Source: Saccoglossus kowalevskii (Eukaryota; Hemichordata; Enteropneusta; Harrimaniidae). From it: a DNA stretch of 24,110 bases. Made by a program: the position numbers and the translations under genes. Shown piece after piece: positions 17,948 to 24,110 of the stretch; within the stretch, counting starts at the first letter, position 1, and every line of letters starts with the position of its first letter. Location: NCBI RefSeq assembly GCF_000003605.2, contig NW_003130871.1, forward strand, positions 83,405 through 107,514, read 5' to 3'. The notes below the pieces were generated by a model. That model was not told the DNA's origin and did no database searches. It worked only from the letters and a program-made list of their open reading frames with translations.

Positions 17948-20651
17948 TCAAACTAAAAGTTCTGAGTTCTTATAATGTCTCTGTATATCTACAACCTCGA
18001 GTTTCCACATTTTTTCATACAAGTTTCTATTCTGTGTAATCTGGGTCACTTTGATGGCCCTGACAACTGGTAACTCTCCATTCTTTATTATATTACCAAT
18101 AACCATAACATAGTCACCTGTAAACAAAAGAAGATGTTTAGTTTATTCACAGTCCCTCAACAATTGATTGACAAATGTATCACGTTGGTCAAATTGTTTA
18201 TTCGTTCATTTGACGACCAGATGTTAGGGCAAGCCTACTCTGCTATTATAAATGAAATTAGCATATGCAACGACCACCAGCCATCCACGCCGAAAATCGC
18301 AATGACATCTGTCAGGGCTGCGAAAAGCCTATCGAACCTAGTTTATGTGTTAAAAACACGACCTACGTTTGATCTGGAAGAAAACAAATACAATATTTAC
18401 AAAACAGTCATAAAAACAGTATTGGACACTTTTTTGAACTTCCACCTTAATATTAATTTTAATAAAATTATAGTTCAAATCGGAAAAACGTGTTTTGGAG
18501 GGTAGTTACAATCAGATACTCTCACTATAACATCAACAAAGGTTGTTGCAATCGGCATCTTGATATCACATATGCTCTAAATTCACAGTGATTTTCTGAC
18601 GAGAATATTGGAATCCAACCACACCAAATTGATTCAGTTATTTCTAAGATATAAATCGATGGTTCTTAAAAATTTTAGTCATCAATATTAAAAACAAAAA
18701 CAAACTTTGAACAGTCGTTGTCTTTGAGTGATACCATCTTGATTTGTGGGTGAATACAAGTATATATGGGGGGGGGACCTAAAATATCAAACTACCCGGC
18801 ACCCCCTGGTACATAAATATGATGACTGTGATTGATTTAGATATAGGAAGACATTTTTACAAGGTGAAAACTTTTTGTACAGCGTCACCATCACACGTCA
18901 CCCTGCAATGAACAGTGCTGGCCTGATTTTTTACATCAATTCAATCAGCATATCTTTAAAATTACATGTGCCTTATCAGAAAGCCTTTATGAACACAAAT
19001 ACATACAAATAACACAGAATAATTACGAAATAAGCTGTATAAATTGGTACAAGATTCACAGAACAGAAGACAATTCAATCTAGGAAGACGCCATGATGCT
19101 ATGACGTCATCGGTTTCACTCAAAAGCATAATGCATACTGTTACCAGCAATTTCCCAACCTGTTGTTGTGGGACTGTTGTTTGTTTTACTCATGAATATC
19201 CTTACAAGAAACTGAAAATTCCCTTCAGTGCAACCCAAAGTTTCATAATGTGGAAATTACATGTGGGAAATTATAATAAATAGTTTATTCGTATTTATGC
19301 CTCTGGCCGATTTATGCAGAAATAACCATACATTATATTTCACCAGTGTCATAGGGTTGGATGTGAATAGAAAACAAATTATATTATGAAATTGCTCTTT
19401 AACTTTAAATGCATGAAAACAGAAAGATGCTAAACAAAATCAGATAGTGCGATAGATGCATAGTTTTATAAATACTGTGGAAGAAATGTATATATGAGTG
19501 TAGTGACTTTGGGGAATATTAAATGAAAATAAAACTCATCTTCAATTTCATCCAAACACAGATTACTAATTCTAAGCTCTCTGTCAACACCATGTGTCCT
19601 CCAACTTCTATAGCCAAAACTTAAAAGGTGATTTAAACATATTAAGGCGACGTACTTCTTTCTCCCAATTTGATTTTAAATTGCCCACAATGATTAGTTT
19701 TCTCATCTGAAGAGGTGTCTGAATACTAAATTCATCTTGCTTCGCATTTAGCCCAGATTTCAAACTTGGCAGAAAACAGTCTGTTTTCCACTCCTTGATT
19801 CCCCCACACTGAAAAACCTAGATTATCCAAAAGTTGCATAATTTCAGTTGTCCATTTTTTTTTTTTTTTTCGTGGTTATGAATTATTTTAAAACATTTTA
19901 GATGCCTTGTTTGGTAACCGCTCGATCTTCATTCCAGTACTGTAACTATCAGCTAATATGTAATACATCACATAGTATTTACAGTAAATTTAATTACATG
20001 TGTTACGCACAGATTGAGACAATTTTAAGGTACAATGCTACACAAAAATAAAAATATTATTATTTTTTATTTTTCCATATTCGATATATCATGTTAGAAG
20101 GATTAGGAAAATGAAATAAAAAATACAGTGAAAATAGCATGTTAAGTCTGTCTATGGCAAGGATATATCTTGATATTTCAAAAAACATCGCTCGGTGACA
20201 TATGGTGAAGACACATATGTACATTTTGATGTAGAAGTATTGAAACAGTTACAATATTTTTAGTGGGGTTTTAAAAAGAAAATGTGTTTTCATTGTGGTC
20301 TATGGAAACTGCTGCTAAAATGTAATTTTTTGTTTGCAAAAATCAGAACAACAATTAAATTTAAAACTTACCAACTTTAATGTCAGTTTTATTATCTTTC
20401 ATAAATTTCTTGAGTTTCTCTGATGTGATCTTGATCTTTGCAAGTCCCGTGTTATCCGACAGACTAAAATCACCATCTTCTGCTGTTTCCATGACAACGC
20501 CTTGTAACCAAGCAATTTGTACGTCTATGACAGTCCCGTCGTCAAGGTCTAGTTTCCAAACTTGGCTGACCTCTGAATGGAAACTGTTGCACTCTTGTAG
20601 CTGCGATATAAACAGCTTTCTAGCAGGATGACCTAGTTTTGCGTTCGCCAT
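17948..20651 (-). CDS. RMI2: RecQ-mediated genome instability protein 2, two exons
   Basis: RMI2 is an OB-fold protein that binds RMI1 in the nuclear BLM-topoisomerase IIIalpha complex, which dissolves double Holliday junctions. Exon 1 is 20651-20372 and exon 2 is 18117-17948, read leftwards. The donor G|GTAAGT and acceptor TTTACAG|GT join in phase 1 to make VGDYVMVIG, giving 149 residues against about 147 in vertebrates. Family marks are AWLQGVVMET in the first half (human has VWMQGRVVM), then GDYVMVIG, LPVVRAIKVT and MWKLEVVDIQ near the end. Residues before about 30 are not conserved in general. The start MANAK has a strong context (ACAATGG); the frame upstream of it has no ATG. The gene is convergent with EIF2B3. 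The single intron of 2.25 kb holds a dispersed repeat and an unrelated open frame. Confidence 0.93.
18134..18505 (+). CDS. Unrecognised 123-residue open frame inside RMI2 intron
   Basis: The frame runs from ATG at 18134 to TAG at 18503-18505. It is mixed in composition (FDDQMLGQAYSAIIN, SVRAAKSLSNLVYVL) and predicted mostly helical, without signal peptide, membrane segment or known motif. A TTTATTCACAG at 18151 could act as an acceptor, so it might be an exon fragment. Its left edge overlaps the pyrimidine tract of the RMI2 exon 2 acceptor on the other strand. No promoter or poly(A) signal is apparent. It may be a transposon- or virus-derived remnant or chance. Confidence 0.2.
   Translation: MFSLFTVPQQLIDKCITLVKLFIRSFDDQMLGQAYSAIINEISICNDHQPSTPKIAMTSVRAAKSLSNLVYVLKTRPTFDLEENKYNIYKTVIKTVLDTFLNFHLNINFNKIIVQIGKTCFGG
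20232..20330 (+). repeat. Dispersed repeat, copy 2 (matches 1691-1790)
   Basis: TAGAAGTATTGA, ACAATATTTTTAGTGGGG, AAATGTGTTTTCAT and GGTCTATGGAAAC occur in the same order as at 1691-1790. It ends about 40 bases from the RMI2 exon 1 donor. Element boundaries are not clear. Confidence 0.6.
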
Positions 20652-20760
20652 TGTGAGTGACGAGTCGATTCTCGGAACGCACTTCCGTGGTTTGCTTCCG
20701 GTCGCTACGTGCACGTGGTCGACTCCAAAGTGAAATATTGGTCACAGTGACCGTATTATG
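20652..20760 (-). promoter_or_regulatory. RMI2 promoter: CCAAT box, ERE palindrome, E-box, two ETS sites
   Basis: Reading towards the gene on the minus strand: GGTCACTGTGACC (20752-20740), CCAAT (20741-20737), CACGTG (20717-20712), ACCGGAAGC (20702-20694) and CGGAAGTG (20687-20680), then the ATG at 20651. ETS, CCAAT and E-box motifs packed within 110 bases of a start codon are typical of a TATA-less housekeeping promoter. The 13-base palindrome is the exact core of an estrogen-response element. Function is inferred from motif and position only. Confidence 0.55.
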
Positions 20761-20973
20761 ATGATATGTTGACCAACTCAAGGACTTATGGTCTAAATGA
20801 ATGGCAACCGTTCATTACCCGCTACATAGAAGATACCGCCAGATCCACCACGTTGATATTTGCCGCTTTTCTTTTACAACGTTTCTGATTGGCAGTTCGT
20901 GGTCAGAGTTTGTTATTCAAGGTTCTGGTCGGCTAATACAGTTGAATTAATAATAAATATGAAACAATGTAAC

Positions 20974-21002
20974 ACCATGGAGAAAGTTTCTAGCTCCATG
21001 GT
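20974..21002. other. Perfect 9-bp stem-loop
   Basis: ACCATGGAG (20974-20982) is exactly inverted as CTCCATGGT (20994-21002) with an 11-base loop. It lies upstream of RMI2 with no obvious element around it; role unknown. Confidence 0.5.
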
Positions 21003-21156
21003 AACACTGACTAGCCAATAAACATAGAACATCAATAGCAGGGTGATCAATAACATTAGTTTGAACCCTGGTTTGAACCAGATAAGGCAGGAAGATAATC
21101 ACGTGACAATACTGGCCAATCACCATGAGGGTAATACTTTTTATCTTATACTGAGT

Positions 21157-21203
21157 TAGCCTGACAAGGGTGTGGGAAGTGCGCCCTCCGCGGTGCTCCA
21201 AAC
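21157..21203 (-). repeat. Inverted-repeat element with GAGGGCGC core, copy 2
   Basis: On the minus strand it reads GTTTGGAGCACC, GCG, GAGGGCGC, then a block ending TTGTCAGGCTA, matching 2770-2814. The following plus-strand CCCACACGCCTAAC is a partial inversion of GTTAGCC...GTGTGGG, so this copy also has inverted ends. Confidence 0.55.
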
Positions 21204-21274
21204 CCACACGCCTAACAGAACGATGTAATTTGTTCACTTCCCCCGACGATTTTTTCTCGGTACCAATCAAACTC

Positions 21275-21393
21275 CATTTATGAATACTTAACGGTTTGCC
21301 CGAACGCATGGCACAGTTGGAGGCGTGCCTTGTCAACAACCAATCACATGACTGGTTACGAAGTATTCAGTCACGGTTAAGTATTCATAAATG
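21275..21393. mobile_element. 119-bp element with 20-bp TIRs
   Basis: CATTTATGAATACTTAACGG (21275-21294) is inverted at 21374-21393 with one mismatch. The interior is non-coding and includes part of a long minus-strand frame that starts at TTG and is not a gene. A short MITE or fold-back element is the best description. Confidence 0.6.
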
Positions 21394-22061
21394 TCAATTT
21401 GTGTAGTTTTCTTGATTTATTCTGCAGATATTCTGCAGGGAGCCTTCATCCCTTGTCTATTTCTTACACTTGATACCAGCCGACCCCCCCCCCCCCCGCT
21501 CATAGAGACTGCGTACAGTTGATTATAGTTCCTGGGCTCCCTGTGGTGAGGGGTGGACAAAAACTGGGATGACCCTAACTGTTACAGTCACCACTGTCCA
21601 TGGACGAGCGGATAAGATAGTGATTCGTGTTTGGTTATTATCTGTCGCAATACGTCGCTGTGATGAGAATTCGTCGATTCGGGACTTTTATTGAGCTTCG
21701 TTTCTCTGTTAGAAACTTTTGTGTGACTATTTAGTGAAAAATAAGTTTCTTTATTCACGTTATTTTGCAATTGCAAGATTTGGCCATGGTCATCGAGCGC
21801 TCATAAAAATAACAAATTTACTGTGATCACATGTGTGGGTTGGTAGTATTAATTTTTGTTTGTATTTTGGGAAATTTGTATTGATTCCATGAGGCAATAA
21901 CTTTCGCCCGTGCTGGTCAGGCACGACTAAGTTTGTTGCTGTGACAACCGAAGTTGTCATATACGTCACGTGCAAACTCGTGTTCCCGCAAATAGCGTTG
22001 TGAGTTTCGATACATTTTTCGACCCGTTGTTAAGATTACTGAAATTTATCTCCGTCGAACT
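21394..22061. other. Intergenic, low-complexity C-run, no gene
   Basis: It contains a pure C-run at about 21484-21497. Short frames on both strands have no motif. No splice-consistent exon was found. Confidence 0.5.
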
Positions 22062-22072
22062 AGAAGACGGAC

Positions 22073-22105
<33 letters not shown>

Positions 22106-22315
22106 ATTTTTTTGCCATGCGACAGTAGTGGACATTGAATGTCGCCGTTGTCTCTCCTGACTATGTGACGTTGTCTATTTGTCTATGTACTGACACATAG
22201 TGCATTTTGCCACAGAAGTCATATTCATGTTTGGGACTACATGACAGGGCTGTGTAGCCATCTCTCTGTCAAATGGCAATTTTAATGCGCTATCCTGGCG
22301 AGAAGACGGACGTTT
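22062..22315 (-). mobile_element. Poly(A)-tailed retroposon with 15-bp target duplication
   Basis: AGAAGACGGACGTTT occurs at 22062-22076 and 22301-22315 and brackets a 224-base insert. The insert begins with a long T-run on the plus strand, so it is a minus-strand element with a poly(A) tail. Read on the minus strand it starts CGCCAGGATAGCGC. No Pol III boxes or frame are evident. Structure fits LINE-machinery retroposition of a short RNA. Confidence 0.8.
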
Positions 22316-23150
22316 GGAACACAGACCATTTCCTACTAATTTAGGGTGTTTTGTATAACATTGCTTTATCCCCTGTGAAGTGTAGATAAATGATATTGCT
22401 CTGTTCAGTAAAAATAATATTATTTGTAACCACTGTATAAAAATATACTTTCATTGATTTTATTTACTAAGTCCAATAGGTGAACACTGATAATTGAACC
22501 CATTCATTCAAGTACGTCAATCCCACAGAAATGCTACTATGAAAGGCCTTGTTAACTGACAACTTAAAAGTTGTGACATGGCGAGGTGTTGTGATATGAA
22601 TGCCATTTTTATCGTAATTTTTCTCTCGTTGTCTCATTGAAAACATCGACCGGTCGCCCAAACACTGGTCACTGGCACAGGAGTGATCGAAATAGTGGTT
22701 TTGAGTGGTACAGTTTGGGGATACAACGGGTACTAACTATTTTTAAATTCCGAACTACTCTTCAAATCTATACCACATTGTATCGTTCGCGGACGAAACT
22801 TCACCTGTGTCCAATATTAAATAACTGACTTTGCGTAATTATTATGAAGCGATATATTACAATGTTGAAATTTTTAGAGCCAGTACAATATTGTAAACAA
22901 CTTGAAATTTGCTTAATTAGAAAAGCAGCGCACTAAGTAAACGCCGCGCAGTAAGTTACGCAATTGCGTTCCAAAATGATGTCGTTGATCACTCAGTCTT
23001 TTGCAAACTATTATAACTAATTTCCAAGCTTTTGTGCAGCCAAATTTATTTAACTTTGTGGCAATATGATCTTTTTAATTTCCCAGTCCTTTCTGTTCAT
23101 TCATGGTCTTGACAACAAGTGTGAATTGCTGTGCGAGCCTTTCGTTCCCG
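22316..23150. other. Intergenic, no gene recognised
   Basis: AT-rich sequence with a short GC-richer patch near 22927-22970. Frames are under 70 codons and without motifs. Confidence 0.5.
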
Positions 23151-23247
23151 ACCGCGGTTAGACGGCGTCATGAAATCTATGCATAAAAGGCGGGCGACCC
23201 GCGGCCGTTTGATTTCCTACTCTCCCCTAAGCTAGCGGTTGGTGAAA
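23151..23247 (+). promoter_or_regulatory. Possible TATA-containing promoter
   Basis: A local GC- and CpG-rich patch surrounds GCATAAAAGG at 23180-23189, a TATA-like box about 60 bases before an ATG in good context. CGACCGCGGTTA and CGACCCGCGGCCG lie on either side. Evidence is positional only. Confidence 0.3.
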
Positions 23248-23329
23248 ATGGTTATTATTAATATATTACCCGATGTACTTTGTAAATCGGACAGTCATAC
23301 CGCAATTGTGTTGAAACATTTTGGGGGCA
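23248..23329 (+). CDS. Candidate first coding exon of a gene running off the window
   Basis: The ATG has A at -3 and G at +4 and opens a frame of 27 codons (MVIINILPDVLCKSD at the start), ending in phase 1 at the donor GGCA|GTAAGT at 23330. Together with the TATA-like box upstream this has the shape of a short first exon. No continuing exon is identifiable in the remaining 780 bases and I do not recognise the peptide. If the donor is not used, the frame ends after 29 codons. Confidence 0.25.
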
Positions 23330-24110
23330 GTAAGTAACGTCAGAATATTGTTTAAAATAAAATATTCCAAGGCAATCAAATCTAGGTCAAAGGGTCAAAT
23401 TGCGTGCATATAATTATAGATAGTTAAAAACTAAATATATTTGAATTTTTGACGGCTATTCAACGTTTGTGCAAACCATCATAAAAAAAGGTATGTGTAT
23501 ACAATAGCTATATCGCTGAGATATCAGGGGGAAATTCTCCCTACTCTCGGGTTCTCCACACTTGTCAGGGGGGAACTCGTCTCGTCTCTCTATCTCGTCC
23601 CCTTGAGGTACGGGATCGGGAAAGTCACTTTAACTTTACAGTCAAATAAGACACACACAACGAAATACGTTTCAACTCTCGTCTTAGTCGGTCAATCGAG
23701 CACTCTATAAGACACGGCGCCCTGGGGAAAAGTCCCCAAGACTCTCGCAAGGCTGACCCAAGACTCGCCCAAGACTGGACTGCGTCAAGGCTCGCCCCAA
23801 GACTCTCTCGGACTGCGTCTGTCGTGGAGTATTCGCCAAGACCAACTCAAACTCTCTTTATTCATTTTCAAAACTCTAACCAATTACAAAACAGTAAAAG
23901 ACTCTAAGGCGTAAACTTCAATCATAAAGCCAATCACACTAAGTACTGAATACGTCATATCTTTTGATTAATCGTTCACTACATTAATAACTATGGATGT
24001 CAGAATAGCGACGGTATCTTGTAATTAGTTCCAAATCACTGAGCCAAGTTCCGTCCAAAACTTCAAATAGGCCTACACGATGACAGACATAACACAGCAA
24101 TTCAGCTAAT
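23330..24110. other. Right edge: AAGACTC-rich stretch, no gene assembled
   Basis: CCAAGACT-type motifs recur four times between about 23735 and 23810 and once more near 23900. GGACTGCGTC occurs twice, so this is a degenerate tandem duplication. A TATA-like CTCTATAAG lies at 23702-23710. The segment could belong to a repeat or LTR cut by the window edge, but no matching end is visible. Confidence 0.35.

Larger units (their letters stand above)
18118..20371 (-). other. RMI2 intron, repeat-bearing
   Basis: The intron contains the open frame at 18134-18505 on the other strand, a G-run near 18770, a CRE-type palindrome TGACGTCA at 19102-19109, a T-run near 19860 and the dispersed repeat at 20232-20330. 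I see no further RMI2 exon; the two exons already account for the full family length. Confidence 0.6.

Noticed and set aside
20652-20714. Longer RMI2 N-terminus beginning at 20714
   Set aside because: The codon there is GTG and the segment overlaps E-box and ETS promoter motifs; the ATG at 20651 has strong context and gives the usual family length.
20947-21339. 130-codon minus-strand frame upstream of RMI2
   Set aside because: It has no ATG start (TTG) and runs through two inverted-repeat elements and a stem-loop.

Overview
This is a stretch of intron-rich, AT-rich eukaryotic nuclear DNA. Its long introns, GT-AG splice sites, AATAAA signals and many short inverted-repeat elements look like an invertebrate animal. 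A marine invertebrate, possibly a deuterostome such as a hemichordate, is my best guess, but I cannot fix the species from the sequence. There is no bacterial, phage or CRISPR content. Most long open frames in the window are chance or antisense frames.

Three genes can be assembled by joining exons at consensus splice sites with matching phases. (1) A plus-strand gene at 350-3079 has four exons and encodes a 259-residue secreted or membrane-tethered protein with a signal peptide, two immunoglobulin domains and a short hydrophobic tail. (2) EIF2B3 (eIF2B gamma subunit) is on the plus strand at 6253-13507. It is complete, with 11 coding exons and 458 residues. (3) RMI2 (RecQ-mediated genome instability protein 2) is on the minus strand at 17948-20651. 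It has two exons and 149 residues, convergent with EIF2B3. A fourth gene may begin at 23248 and run off the right edge; only a candidate first exon is visible.

EIF2B3 (translation initiation) and RMI2 (dissolution of recombination intermediates) have no known shared pathway, so their proximity looks like ordinary genome neighbourhood. The Ig-domain protein is not a family member I can name.

The space between and within genes is dominated by non-autonomous repeats. There is a family with TTAA ends near the Ig gene, and a MITE with AATCGCGCCCTCTA ends upstream of EIF2B3. A 1.3-kb long-TIR element in EIF2B3 intron 9 contains a second, hairpin-ended repeat, and an opposite-orientation copy of that second repeat lies between EIF2B3 and RMI2. 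There is also a tRNA-derived SINE near 16.4 kb and a poly(A)-tailed retroposon with a 15-bp target duplication near 22.2 kb. The most distinctive signals are this repeat architecture, a pair of TTAA ends bracketing the last exon of the Ig gene, and a perfect ERE-type palindrome in the RMI2 promoter. I did not find a clearly new molecular system.
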